Shown here piece after piece: positions 27,852 through 38,978 of a stretch of 64,000 nt of DNA (position 1 is the first letter of the stretch; the number at the start of each line of letters is the position of its first letter). The notes beneath the pieces are model-generated. The model was not told the DNA's origin and made no database searches. It was given only the letters and a program-made list of their open reading frames with translations. The position numbers were made by a program, and so were the translations under genes. The stretch spans positions 1 to 64,000 of the forward strand of contig WBZZ01000512.1 of NCBI GenBank assembly GCA_019918135.1. The letters are read 5' to 3'. The stretch is from Paulinella micropora. Lineage: Eukaryota > Cercozoa > Imbricatea > Euglyphida > Paulinellidae.

Positions 27852-28322
27852 AAACTTTTTTTGCATGCAAAGTTTCAAATATTAAAATAATGACGTAGAA
27901 CACTGTTTAAAGCTGTAATATTGTATTTTAATGCAAAAAAACAATGTTTGAACTATTATTAAGGTGCGTAGATGAGCATGCAGACCATAACAGATAGCGG
28001 CCTGCACCGGTACTTGCAAAGTGCACGTGCTACATGTTACCTGCTATCAGCGCGTAAGTACAAACGATACAAACACGATTTCGATGCAGATTTAATTGAA
28101 TTCAGCTTTTGTTGCCACTAATTATTTTTTTCTGGTCCTGGTGGCACCCGCCAGCCACTCGCCAGTACAAGTACGCTAAGCTAGTGACAACATGCAATAA
28201 TTCAAAGTCCTGCAGTGCCAGTGCAAAGACACAGTGTCAGCATCTCAAGCAGCTACATTTCTAAGGACTTTCAACATGATTGGCCTCATTCAGCTGCTAA
28301 AAATAAAAAAAACCACGCCCAC
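27852..28322. other. AT-rich spacer of element 2, left side
   Basis: An AT-rich stretch between the left inverted repeat and the - strand zinc-ribbon gene. It probably includes that gene's 3' untranslated region. No ORF of note and no internal repeat was recognised. Confidence 0.4.
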
Positions 28323-29390
28323 TCACTCATCCTCCTCCAGATCTGATTCATCATCAGATGAAGCCAAGCCACCGCAGTTAATGCATCCTGCGAATTCCTG
28401 ATCACCTGGACCTAATGGATTTGGATAATTACAATACGCGCACATCCAGCGCGTTGCGGGCTCTTCGGACTCGCTCCCTTCATCATCTTCTGCGTCGCTT
28501 TCAGCATATGAGTCTACCTTCGCCGCCTTGGAGCGAGGCTGTCTGGTAGAAGCTGCTGCGGCCGCGCCCGAGGAATTAGAAGCAGTAGGTTTAATTGTAG
28601 CAGCCTGCTTGCTTGCTCTCTTCTCCACCCCTTTCTTTCCACTGCTGACGGGCACTTCGCTGTCGGCTGCTGCGCCCTCGGGTGACACACTGTTGGGCTG
28701 CTGTGCCATGTGCGCCTGAGCCTTGTTAGTTTCTAGGAGGGCGCTGGTTTTGGGAAATCTCTGTCGCCCTTGCGCAGAGAGCAACATGGCCTGCAGCTCT
28801 TCATCACTAGGAAACTCAGCCTCCACTACTGCAGCTGACCGTTTACATGCCTGGTACTCCCTACTCTTCTTGAGCCTCTTGGCATGCTGTTCGGAAACGG
28901 TTCTCTCGTCGATACGCTTTCTTGAGTGTCCACCCTGTCTTTGAAACGATCGCGATCCCGCAGACTGACTAGACTGACACCCTGAGTCTGAACATGAATC
29001 AGCTGACGTGCTACAGCCATGCATGAATAGAGTGCTGTCGGTTGCTGTTGACGAACATGATGAATGCTCGGATTCATCATCAACTAGCGTAGTAGTGTCT
29101 AGTAGATCACCAGGTGAGTGCTGCACTTCATGCCCACTGTAGCCAGTTAGCCTGCCACAAACAGGAAATACTGCAGGCCTGATATGTTGGATTCATGTTT
29201 TCTATCATAAAAAATCATGTTTGACAGTGTGAGGGCATGAGAAACAAGTGTTGAGCTGATATCCAACTCCATTCTAGCAGTGGTATATTATATAATAATA
29301 TTTCGCATACTTGGAAGCTTTGGCCCTTGCAAGCCTTATTGCTGCCGCGCTAGGCACTGCCAGCGGCTTCACAGGGGTTGGGGAAGACAT
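28323..29390 (-). CDS. Acidic C-terminal zinc-ribbon protein of element 2 (two exons)
   Basis: Exon 1 is 29311-29390 (ATG, MSSPTPVKPLAVPSAAA) and exon 2 is 28323-29151. The 159-bp intron has a GTATGCG donor and a GTGGCAG acceptor, and the phases join exactly to give 302 codons. The protein has a Ser-rich acidic N-terminal third, a basic middle (KRLKKSREYQACKRSA), a low-complexity Ala/Ser stretch, an acidic run and a C-terminal zinc ribbon C-x2-C-x15-C-x2-C (MCAYCNYPNP ... GCINCGG). Zinc ribbons of this spacing bind nucleic acid or protein. It is divergent from the 29759-32580 gene, with which it probably works. The exact function is unknown. Confidence 0.65.
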
Positions 29391-29758
29391 GCCAGCATGC
29401 CTGTGGTCGTGGAGCAACGTGTTTTCATTTTAAAAAAGAAAAACATGAGACCTTTTCAAAGTGCAGCACTTTTACTTTTTCCCGATAGAACTAGGTCCAA
29501 AAAACTTGACAGACGCCCTAGATGTCATAAATCAAACGTCATATAGCATCATATCATATCAACCATACCGAGGGCGTCTGTCAAACAGCACAGAAGACAA
29601 GTAGTGGCCTTGAAGACGACGAGAGTGCACCCCTGTACGTTGGAAAAAAGGGAATCCACACTGGAAAAGTGGCATTTCAGCCACTTTTTCCACCTCCGAC
29701 CGGTGTGTCTTTTGTTCAAGTCGAATTTCCCTCCAACACTCACTTAGTGAATTGAGAA
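29391..29758. promoter_or_regulatory. Divergent intergenic region of element 2 with an inverted repeat
   Basis: The region separates the two divergent genes and must contain both promoters. It holds an imperfect stem: ACAGACGCCCT at about 29510 and AGGGCGTCTGT at about 29572. This is a candidate binding site for an element protein. No TATA box could be assigned with confidence. Confidence 0.4.
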
Positions 29759-30546
29759 ATGAGTTCTGGAAAGCCCAAAGGTGACGATTCAGTAGACAAG
29801 CATGTTGTCTCGAGCATGCAAAATTTTCGGCTGGAGAGGGACGATCAGGGGCAACGCATTTTTTTGAAAACCAACGGCGAACCGAATTGGAAAAACTTGC
29901 AGGATTGCATTATCCCCCCAGAAGTTACTGCAAAGTATTGGAATTTTCCTTCCCCCAAGGCAGAGGCCAAGGCATGGCACAGTGTACCAGATAACGTCGT
30001 ACACACGTACGTTCCTTCTGGGAAAACATTTGTTCTGGCCTCCAAGAACGAGATCTTTCAAGATCTGCCGTCTGCAAGAGGGCGCAGAGTACGAAGGGGC
30101 AAAGCACCTGCAGCAAACACTGCGCTACCTGCAGAAGAGCCTGAAGCTGCAAGCCCTTCTTCTAAGTCGCCTCCAAAAAAGAAGCAACGCAAACCGGTTG
30201 GCAAATCAATGATACATACATATGCCATGCACATACATGACATTGTCTGCAGGCGGCACAGAAAAAGAGAAAACAAACCAAGCGCGCCTTGGCAAACGAG
30301 ATGGCAGATCAAGCTGCTAACAATAACAGCAAACAAGCCGAGGGGTAGTAATTGAATTTCTTTTTTTTGCTTTCTTCTTCTTCATCTTCTCCTCCTCCTC
30401 ACTGCAGCTGCTAGTTTTACTACAACTATATACATTCTTCTTTTTTTCTTCTTCTTCCTCCTTCTCCTTCTTCTTCTTCTTCTTCTTCTTCTTCTTCTTC
30501 TTCTTTCTTCTTCTTCATCTTCTTCTCCTCCTCCTCCTCCCTCTAC

Positions 30547-30577
<31 letters not shown>

Positions 30578-32580
30578 GCTACTGCTGCTACTACTACTAC
30601 CACCACTACTACTACTACTACTACTACTTACTGGCGTAGCTGTGATAGAAAGCTGTAATAATGCTTGCACTGCTGCAGGCCTGGTCGCTGGTTGGAGAAG
30701 AAGCAAGCGACTGAAGATACCTTCACGATGGGTCGACGTGCAGTTATGCTTGCGCGCCAGGTGGAGGAAATCACGGCGGAGGGTGTGTTTGAACCATCTG
30801 TTGAGTTTGTTTTCTGCGAGGAGGGAGACATAGATCCGATCGCGACCACCAAGGACTGGAATGTCCATCCTGGCAACGTTTCTGACGAGTATGTGAAGAA
30901 GTTTATCTCTGCTGCGTTTGAGCCCCATCTGTTTGCTGGTAACAATGCTTGGCCTTCGGATGTTCCACTTCCGAAGGCTGTCTGGCTGCGGCAAGAGAAG
31001 TGCAGCCCTTCGCGCAAGACTAGTGCAGCGGACAGCGCATCCCCTGCCATCTCCCCCGGGTAAGTTCATTTCTTCAATCAAATATTAATGCATAATTTTT
31101 TTATGCAGTTCCGCGAGGCCCAAGCGGAGCGCCACGCTTCCAAAGTGGAAGTGGGGGCTGTCAGACATGCGAACCATCGCTGGCGACGAATGCAAGGAGT
31201 TGGGTGCGGATTGCGGGAAGGTTTATGCAATGCCCATCAATGGGGGCAAGCTTGGAGATTTCATTGGTTCCAGTGGCCTCCGCTTGAACGGGTTTGACGG
31301 GGATCACAATCCACGGTTGGAATTTTTCGGCGAAGAGTTCGACGAGGTCACGGATCCCGAACAGTTCAAAATCATTGCAGCGAACCCCGGCACCCACACG
31401 TTGAGGCTCAAGCGCAAGATATGGAAGCTGAACATGAACAAGCGCGAGCAAATTTTAGCAGGAAACATTCCTGCTTCTCAAGGAGGCGGCTTGATTGATC
31501 ATGCTGCAGAATTTTCAGGAGAGAATGTGGTCTTCACCATGCCGACGAAAAAAGAGGGGGGGAAGTTTCCCATTCCGGTACTGGTTGCAGATTTTTACAT
31601 CGGCATGTTCCCATTGACCGATTACGGGCCGGGATTTTGGAAGAACCATCCTGCGGGAAAGCAACCGGTGTCAATCCCCGTCAGTGTGGATGCGGTACGT
31701 TTCTGTTGAGTGTAGTAGTAATATGTGTGAGCACTTTTCTTTTTGACTGCAGGATGGGAAACTGAAATGGTTGGATGTGGGTCCTCCAGCACATCCCAAG
31801 CCAAGCCCAGCGAATCCGAAGCCAACCACAGCGACTCCGAAACCAACCAAGCCTAGCAAGAAGGGTGGCGGAGGCAACTCGCACCACAAGCCTGGCTGCA
31901 AGTGTCCTCCCTGTGCCTTCATGCGTGCCATGGAAGCCAACGTGATGGAAGTAAAGTCGCCGCCTGTCCCGACGCCTGCGTCGACGCACAAGCCGACGCC
32001 TGCAGCAAAGAAGCCAGAAAAGAAGCAACCGCAGCAGAAAAAGTCTAAGCCAGAGACGGAGTCGGAGGAGGAGGAGGAGGAGGAGGAGGAGGAGGAGCCG
32101 AAGCCTGCGAAGGGTCGCAAGGGCCGCAAGCAGCGCAAGGGCCACAAGCAGCGCAAGGGCCACAAGCAGCGCAAGGGCAGCCAGCAGCCGCAGCGAGTGC
32201 AGCGTCATGGGCAAGGATGTAAGTGCGCCGAATGCTTTGCGCATGGTGAGGGCTGTGAATGCCCTGATTGCGAGGTAAATGAAGTCGAGCCCAAGCATGG
32301 TGAAGGATGTAAGTGTTTCAAATGCGCTCCGAAGCGCGCTCCCTTTCGTTATCAGCATGCACCCACGTGCAGGTGCCTTGTCTGCCTCCAGCACGGTGAC
32401 GGGTGTGCGTGCCCGCGGTGCAGAGGGGCATTTCCTGCCATGCCTCATCCTGCTAACTGCAGGTGCTATGTGTGCTACCAGCCCCACGGTGCTGGAAATA
32501 ATGCTCTTTCAGCTTTTCTAGCAACGCAATCGCAGCAAACCACCAATTTTATCAGCTTCCTTGCTAATGGGCGGGTGTAA
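29759..32580 (+). CDS. Five-exon protein with seven H-x3-C-x-C-x2-C knuckles (element 2)
   Basis: Exons 29759-30196, 30253-30344, 30679-31059, 31109-31694 and 31753-32580 join in phase through GT-AG introns to give 774 codons. Residues about 20-110 form an N-terminal domain (QRIFLKTNGEPNWKNLQDC), followed by basic KKKQRK and KKRKQTKR segments typical of nuclear import. Exons 3 and 4 encode a probably folded core (EFVFCEEGDIDPIATTKDW; FPLTDYGPGFWKNHPAGK). Exon 5 has Pro-rich, poly-Glu and KGRKGRKQRKGHKQ stretches among seven knuckles of the form H-x3-C-x-C-x2-C between residues about 544 and 745, for example HGEGCKCFKC and HGDGCACPRC. Each could bind one zinc. I do not recognise the family; a DNA- or RNA-binding transposition protein is a guess. 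Confidence 0.7.
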
Positions 32581-32694
32581 AATTCTATAGCATGATTAAC
32601 TTAGGTTGCTGCAGACAAAGCCTTTCTATTACCTGCCAAGTGGCAGAAGTTCCAGATTTATCTGGAAAACTTTGTTTTTCTCATTTAAAGTTTC

Positions 32695-32962
32695 TTTTTG
32701 TGCGTTTTAATGCAGTTTTGCATATAATTATGCATAGTAATTCATACTACAATTACATCAACTTACGCATTTAGTTATACAGGTGCGGACTGCGGGTTGC
32801 TGAGATGCAATTCCAGTAGATGCTCTCTGTGGTCATCTACTGGAATTGAACCTCACTTTTTCACTTTTTGTGCGTTTTAATGCAGTATTTGCATATAATT
32901 ATGCATAGTAATTCATATTACATCAACTTACCCATTTAGTTATACAGGTCCGGACTGCGGGT
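32695..32962. repeat. Duplicated 100-bp segment around a hairpin
   Basis: TTTTTGTGCGTTTTAATGCAG starts two near-identical segments of about 100 bp (32695-32800 and 32867-32962) that end at CGGACTGCGGGTTG. Between them lies an inverted pair, CAATTCCAGTAGATG and CATCTACTGGAATTG (32811-32850). The whole sits between the + strand gene and the right end of element 2. Confidence 0.7.
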
Positions 32963-33116
32963 TGACTTAATATTTTTGCATGTGAGCACGATGAGATTGC
33001 AAGCTCTAACTAGCATTCAAAGTAGTAATATTAAGAAAAAAGCAATTATATTACTTAATAATCAATTAATATTAACATTTAAGATCATCCGGCACAACTG
33101 CACATAGTGCAGCAGT

Positions 33117-33162
33117 CTCTACAACCTACGACCAACCGGCCCCTACTCCATAAGTCTCCGTC
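33117..33162 (-). repeat. Element 2 right inverted repeat
   Basis: In reverse complement it reads GACGGAGACTTATGGAGTAG..., identical to the left end for 26 bp. It is followed by ATACATGC of the interrupted delta module. Confidence 0.75.
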
Positions 33163-35520
33163 ATACATGCACCCCCCCCCCCCCCCATGCCGGGCGCCCT
33201 CCCCTTTCCCTCTTACCGACGGGGGGAGGAGGGGTTGGAAAGACAGTTTGATCCTCCCCAACCCCATTCCTCTCTTAGTTTTCAGTGCCGAAGATTAAAA
33301 CTTTGTCAAGGATTTCTTTTTTCGCGTGATCTTTTTACACCGGCGAGGCGCGCCCCCCCCCCCCCCTCTTTTCATATTTTTCTGATCTTGCGCACGGTGG
33401 CTGAGCTATGGCACGGACAGGACGCCGTCGGGGTAAGTGAGGGGCTCTTGTCCTCCTAGCACATTGACCACCGCCCATCCATTCGCCGCAGGGTCGTGCT
33501 GGAAGCACGGTGCTCCGCTCTTAGTTTTCAGTGCCCAAGTGTACGACCGTCGAGTTTAATTCAGCGTGGACTTTTCTTGCACTTTCCTGGCGCCTTACTC
33601 CCCCTGTCCCTTACCTTTTCTTCTCCCTCTCTTGGTTCTCAGTGCCAAGCCTGAGATTTTGTCAGGGATTTTTTTTTTGCGTGATTTTTCTTGTACACCG
33701 GCGAAGCGCGCCCCTACCCTCTCCCTCTCCCTATTCTCAGATGGGGGACCAAGACAATTCGTGCTCTCCCCCCCTCCCTGCCTCTTCCTCTCTCCCCTCT
33801 ACTCCCTCCCTCCCTGAGCCCGGGGGGCTCGAAGAGGGCAAAACTGACAAAAAAACTAAGATGGCACTGACCCCGTGCCGGGGCGCCCCCCCCCCTCTGT
33901 ATCCAGAAATCCTTTCTGCCACCCTCCCCCGAGCCCAGGGGGCTCAGGGAGCAGGGGAGGGGAAGGGTGAATGGCGCAGAAGCTACAAACAAAATAAATA
34001 CATGCAACGCCTCCACTAATCCCCCCCGGCCCTTCCTCTCTCTGTTTTCAGTGCCAAGATTACAGCTTTGTCGGATTTTTTTTTATTTCTTTTACACCGG
34101 CAAAGCGCGCCCCTGCCCTCCCTCTCCCGCTCCCGCCCCCCGGTTCTCAGAGGGGGGACGGGGGGGGGGGGGAGCACATCCCGCCCCCTTCTTCCCGTCC
34201 TTCTTCTTCCTCCCTCCCCCCCTTTCTTCCCCCTGTGTTCCCTTTGCTGTTGGGCAAAAAAAAATTTCTTTCTTCTTTTCATATTCCCGCGGATCTTGCG
34301 CACGGTGGCCGAGCTATGGCACAGGGGTAGGACGCCGTCGGGGCCGGCCGGGGCCCTTGTCCTCCTAGCACATTGACCACCGCCCATCCATCCGCCGCAG
34401 GGTCGTGCTGGAGCACGGTGATTTGCTCCTAGTGCCCCAAGTGTAGGACCATCAAGCTTTGATTCAACGTATTCTTTTTCGCACTCTCTTGGCGCGCGAG
34501 TAGAGCACAGACGGTGCCGGCCAGGGTTCTAACATAGGCTACCGCAGCGACATGACGTAGGCCGGATGCTGCGGCAGCCTGGGGGGTGCCGTTGCAAATG
34601 TCAAGTGCAATGTCTTGTCGAGCTTTAATTCAGCGTCAATTCTCTCCATCTCCTAATTCTCAGTGCCAAGATTAAAACTTTGTCAGGGATTTTTTTAATT
34701 TTTTGTACACCGGCAAAGCGCCTCCCTACCCTCCCCCTTCCGCTCTCGCTCCCGATTCTTAGACAGTGAGAAGGGACCCCCGTCTGTTCCCTTTGTTGTC
34801 GGGCAAAAAAAAAGTTTTTTTTCTCTTTTCATATTCCCGCGGATCTTGCGCACGGTGGCCGAGCCATGCATGGCACGGACAGGACGCCGTCTGGGTAGTG
34901 AGGCTTTTGTCCTCCTAGCACATTGACCACCGCCCATCCATGCGCCGCAGGGTCGTGCCGGAGCACGGCGAGCAAGATCCGCGGAAATATCTGCAGGAAT
35001 ATGAAAAGTGGAAAAAAAAATTCGGAACGCGTTTACACGCGCAAACAAGGGACAAGGGGAGGGGGGGGGTGATAGCAGGGGACAAGGGGAACAGAGGGAC
35101 GAGGGGGAGTGGGGGGGAATGCACATCCCGCCCCTTTCTTCCCCCCTTCCTCCCTCCTCCCCCCTCTTTCCCCCTGTCTGTTTTCTTTGTTTTCGGGCAA
35201 AAAGATGTTTTTCCTCTTTTCATATTCCCGCGGATCTTGCACACGGTGGCCAAGCCATGGCACTGATAGGACGCCGTCGAGCTTTAATTCAGCGTAAATT
35301 ACAATTTTTGGCGCGGCAACCTCCCCCTTTTCACTCCCGCTCCCGTCCCCCAACGAGGCCCCCTTCCACACTAGCCAGCCGAAACAGACTGCACAAATGT
35401 TCATTCGCTTCGTTCAGCAAGGCGCCGGCGGCCTGTACGAGAAAAAAATTAATAAAAATCCCTGACGAAATTTTAATCTTGGCACTTCAAACTAGTAGAG
35501 GAAGAGGCGGGGGAGGCTGA
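33163..35520 (+). repeat. Repeat mosaic in forward orientation, turning over near 35.4 kb
   Basis: Forward beta (33286-33350, 33640-33712, 34052-34110, 34663-34722), alpha (33533-33595, 34440-34495), delta (33985-34020) and gamma (33365-33510, 34270-34420, 34830-35015) modules. A MYND-tail fragment (CACAGACGGTGCCGG) lies at 34506. A reverse-oriented beta copy at 35432-35485 marks the change of orientation. No gene is supported. Confidence 0.7.
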
Positions 35521-36187
35521 CACTTGTTGCTCGTTGGGCGGGCATTCGATTGCAAGATGTACATAAATCGTTTGGCCTGTGTGCTTTCTGTCCGTCATTT
35601 TCTTGGTTATTTAATCTTCCCCCCTCTGTTGCATTTGTTCAGGCATGAAGATGGTCGAATTTTGGGAGTGATATGGCTAACAAAGGCAGTTTCTATAAAG
35701 TACTGCCTTTTCCGGCCATACCACCCCCATTACAGAACAGCAAAATTTAGCGCCAAATTCGGCTGGGGCCGCTCCGGTCTCTTTCCGCGGGGTTTTAGCG
35801 GTCGTTTTCCCGTGCAAGAAAAACCGCGCGCCAAAATTTTTTTTGTTGCGCAAATGACAAGTTTTTCATAGTACCCCCCCCCCCCCTTCGGGGGGAAGAG
35901 GGAGCGGGAAGAGAAGGGGGAGGGGGAGAGAAAGGAAGGAAGAGAGGGGAAGGAAAGAAGGGGAAGGGAGGGAGGAAGGGGCGTTCCCTGTCCTTCCCCC
36001 CCTTTTCTCCCCTTCTCTTCCCCTTTAAACAAACGAAAGGGGGAGGAGACGAGGGAGGGGAGGAGAGAGGGAGGGGACTGCTTCTCTTCCTCCCCCTCCC
36101 CCCTTCTCCCCCCCCCCGCAATTCCTTTGCGAACACTCTGTTTTTTCTCTTTCCCGTTTCTCGGATGAAATTTGTCGCCAAATTTTT
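35521..36187. repeat. Hairpin element with GCGCC palindromes and purine-rich filler
   Basis: A unique stretch (35521-35660) with no recognised gene is followed by hairpin copy 2 (35670-35722), a partial zeta-like palindrome region (AATTTAGCGCCAAATTCGGC, 35745-35850) and low-complexity purine and pyrimidine runs. The end of the block (TTTGTCGCCAAATTTTTTTG) again resembles the flank of other hairpin copies. Confidence 0.55.
35670..35722. repeat. GATATGGC hairpin element, copy 2
   Basis: GATATGGCTAACAAAGGCAG pairs with CTGCCTTTTCCGGCCATAC across a short loop. The stem is the same as at 4667-4731. Confidence 0.7.
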
Positions 36188-36359
36188 TTGTGCGTGTTTC
36201 CCCGGAGAACCTGCCGGCTCTCTTTTTTTTTCGAGTTACGCTAAGAATGTACCAAAAAGAAATCATTAAAAAGATCCCTGACAAAGCTTTAATCTTGGCA
36301 TTGCAAACTAAGAGTGGGAACAAGCAGGCACTACTATTCTCATATTGAAAGAAAGGGAG

Positions 36360-36535
36360 AAGCGCGCTGGGACCCACAACTTAGGCGAGGGCTTGACCGC
36401 CGGCTGAGCAGCCAAATAAGGTTCAACCCCCTGCCTGCCGACGACGACGAGATCAGGCATGTAAAGAGTCTGGCCCTAACGGGAGACGACGCGTGCACTG
36501 AAAACGAATACACGATCCTCAAATATAGAATTTAA
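36360..36535 (+). pseudogene. Captured C-terminal gene fragment
   Basis: This reads about 58 codons ending ENEYTILKYRI and stop, with no recognisable start except one inside a repeat. The same fragment occurs in the duplicate at 48381-48556. The following 60 bp (AGACCG...AAATCCTGG) also occur at 4428-4490, so this piece has been copied at least three times. The function is unknown. Confidence 0.35.
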
Positions 36536-36633
36536 AAGACCGGTGGCCAGAAAATCCTGGGTTCATTGTGTTTAATAAACTTTCTGCCCGAGGGCGCTTT
36601 TGAGGGAGCAACAAGTTTTAGGCCGCGTGCTAA

Positions 36634-36830
36634 TTGTGCAAATATGGGGTCACGTGCAGGAATGGCTGCAACAACGAAAGCAACCAGGCGCACACCTCGT
36701 CCTCCAGCGCCTCCAGATCGCACGCCAGCTCCAACACTGCCTGTTGCAGTGCGAGGCACGGCCTGCCTGAGCGTGGGGCCGTGGACACACCCGCCGGAGA
36801 ACTAGGAAAGTGCGAAATACGCTGCATTAA
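36634..36830 (-). pseudogene. Fragment of a MYND-type gene 3' end
   Basis: The - strand reads LALQQAVLELACDLEALEDE and LLQPFLHVTPYLHN and stops. It matches the C-terminal part of the MYND-like gene at 3812-4316 (LALQRCMLELACD, LQPFLHVTQYLHD). No finger is present, so it is a truncated copy, inside the segmental duplication. Confidence 0.55.
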
Positions 36831-36869
36831 AGCTCGACGGTCTTACACTTACACACTGAGCCCCCCTGG

Positions 36870-37422
36870 GCGCAGAGGAGGGCAATGCAGCATCCAACTT
36901 CTCGTGGGTGCTACCACTACCTAGCGCGGAATGGGACGTGATGGCGCCTTTAGACAGTTTCGATAGTTTCTTGTCTATTTTCAGCAAAAATGACACTGCC
37001 TGTTTCACGAGGTTTTGGGCGTTATCTGTTATCGGGGGCAGCGTCGGTATGTCCTTACATAAGATCCTGCGACACAGCTTGGGGATTGGGTTTTGTATTT
37101 GCACCACAAAGAACAAGAACATAGCGGCTGCCACTACACGGGCGTCTGGCTCTTCTGAACCAAGCATGTATGCAGCGGTAGCCAGCTCTATCCCTTCTGG
37201 TAACGGGCGCGCCATCTTGGAATCTAACACTTGGTAGTTATCAATGACAAACATAGGAGTGTGCATACTAATTTTGAACCATACCTTGGCGAGCCTTGCG
37301 CCAGGCCACACCAGGCATTGCTCATTATCTGACTCCTTCTGCACAAAGTTATAAAGCGTTTGCCATAGTCTGCCGTAGAATGACTCAGTGTATTCGTTAG
37401 ATTCCTTATACTCTTTCGCCAA
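36870..37422 (-). pseudogene. Gene fragment enclosed by repeat modules
   Basis: About 180 protein-like codons (TESFYGRLWQTLYNFVQKES, WPGARLAKVWFKISMHTP, VAAAMFLFFVVQIQNPIPKL) run on the - strand. There is no ATG at the upstream side; the frame enters directly from an alpha module (CTTTCTTGGCG), and at the other side it runs into repeat sequence. It is therefore a piece of a gene captured between modules. The left half is present again at 48880-49148. No family is recognised. Confidence 0.45.
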
Positions 37423-37429
37423 GAAAGTG

Positions 37430-38978
37430 CGAAAAAGAATACGCTGAATTAAAGCTCGACGGTCTTACACTTGGCACTGAGAACTAAAAGAGAGAGAGAG
37501 GGGGGGGGGGAAGAGGCAGGGAGGGGGGGAACACGGTCTGTGATTGCCCCCATCTGAGAATCGGGAGCGGGAGTGAAAAGGGGCGGGAGGAGGGGGCGCT
37601 AAGAATGTGCGAATCTTTTTATTAAAGCTCGGCAAAGTCTTGCACTTAGCACCGAAAACTAGGAAAAGTGAAAGGGAAGGGGATGGGGGCGCAGAAATTT
37701 ATTTTTTTTGTAACTTCTGCGCCATTCCCCTCCTCCTTCCCCTACTCCTTGAGCCCCCTGGGCTCCGAGGAGAAGAGAGGGTGGCAGAAAGGATCTTTGG
37801 ATACAGGGGGGGGGGAGGGGAGGCACAAGACAAATTTAAAGGAGAGAGGGGGCGGGAGGCGCCGGGGAGAAGGGCGCGCCCCCGTCTAAGAACAGGGAGC
37901 GGGAGAGGAAAGGGGCAGGTGGGGGGGAGATGGCGCGACCCCGTCTCTGTACACCGTCTGAGAACTTGGACAGGGAGGGGCGCGCTAGGAATGTAAAAAA
38001 ATAATAGAAAAATCCCGGACACAGTTTTAATCTTGGCACTGAGAACTAAGGCAGGGAAAAGGAAACACGATCTGTCATCGCCTCCCATATGAGAATTGGG
38101 AGCGGGAGTGGGAAGGTGTCAAGGGGGAGGCGCCAAGAATGTGCAATTTTTTTTAGTACAGCTCGACAAAGTCTTACAATTGGCACTGAGAACTAGGAGA
38201 GGGAGGGGGAAGGGAGAGGGGCGCGCCAAGAATGTGTAATTCTTTTTTATTAAAGCTCGACAAAATTCTTACACTTTGACACTGAGAACTGGGAGAGGGA
38301 GAAAGAAGATGCAAGGGAGGGGAAAAGCACGATCTATCTTTGACCCCCCCCCCCCCTTCCATCTGGGAACGGGGAGCGGGAGAGGGAAGGGGGAGGGCAG
38401 GGGCGCGTTAAGAAAATGTACAAAATTAATTATAAAAAAATCCATGACGAAGTTTTAATCTTGGCACTGAGAACTAAGACAGGGAGAGGAAGGAGTAGGG
38501 GGCGGGGGGGGGGGGGCGCCCAAAAAGTGTGAAATACGCTGAATTAAAGCTCGATAAAGTCTTACACTGGGCATTGAGAACTAAGAGAGGAAGAGGCAAG
38601 GGGCCGGGGAACGCAATTACGCACTTATGCCAGAGATCTTCAACCAGCGATTTTCTTCGTGGTGGATGCCCGCTAAGGCCCAGTACATTGGTACTAGTTC
38701 GCTTGTATACTTCTTTTTCTTTATCTTTGCACAAATGTGCATGTTTGTAGCCATACAGCAGCACGATCGGCTATCATTTTTGGCAAGTACATCAAAAAGA
38801 AATATACAAGAGAAATAACATTGCACGATCTTGAAGAAATGTAGAGGTTCTTTCGGCAGAGTATAGTTTACTCAAGCGTCCAATTTTCTTTTGGTTGGTG
38901 CGAAAAAGGGGGAAGAACAGAGACGCAAAAGAAAGTACCAAAAAAAATTTATTAAACTTTGACAAAGTCTTGAACTTA
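37430..38978 (-). repeat. Repeat mosaic in reverse orientation
   Basis: Reverse alpha modules lie at 37420-37480, 37605-37660, 38150-38195, 38235-38290 and 38520-38575; reverse beta at 37990-38040 and 38405-38470. Purine-rich runs fill the gaps. 38610-38890 is non-repetitive AT-richer sequence in which I see no gene. Confidence 0.65.

Larger units (their letters stand above)
27806..33162. mobile_element. Element 2: 5.4-kb DNA transposon with short terminal inverted repeats
   Basis: The left end GACGGAGACTTATGGAGTAG and the right end, in reverse complement, are identical for 26 bp (through GGGGCCG) and share GGTCGTAGG further in. The flanks AGAAATAAAT and ATACATGC rejoin into the delta module AAATAAATACATGC if a 2-bp AT duplication is assumed, or with no duplication if the TIR is taken as TGACGG. 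The AT-rich interior differs sharply from the flanking mosaic and holds two divergent spliced genes (28323-29390 on -, 29759-32580 on +). No known transposase signature was recognised, so it is either non-autonomous or uses a novel enzyme. Confidence 0.75.
36188..37162. repeat. Segmental duplication, copy 1 (partner 48209-49148)
   Basis: The two stretches are nearly identical over about 0.95 kb, in the same orientation and about 12 kb apart. They differ in one internal block (36730-36785 against 48740-48776). Each holds a beta copy, the short ORF end ENEYTILKYRI, a MYND-gene tail on the - strand and part of the - strand ORF at 36870-37422. The right-hand boundary is sharp, at GAACCA. Confidence 0.8.
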
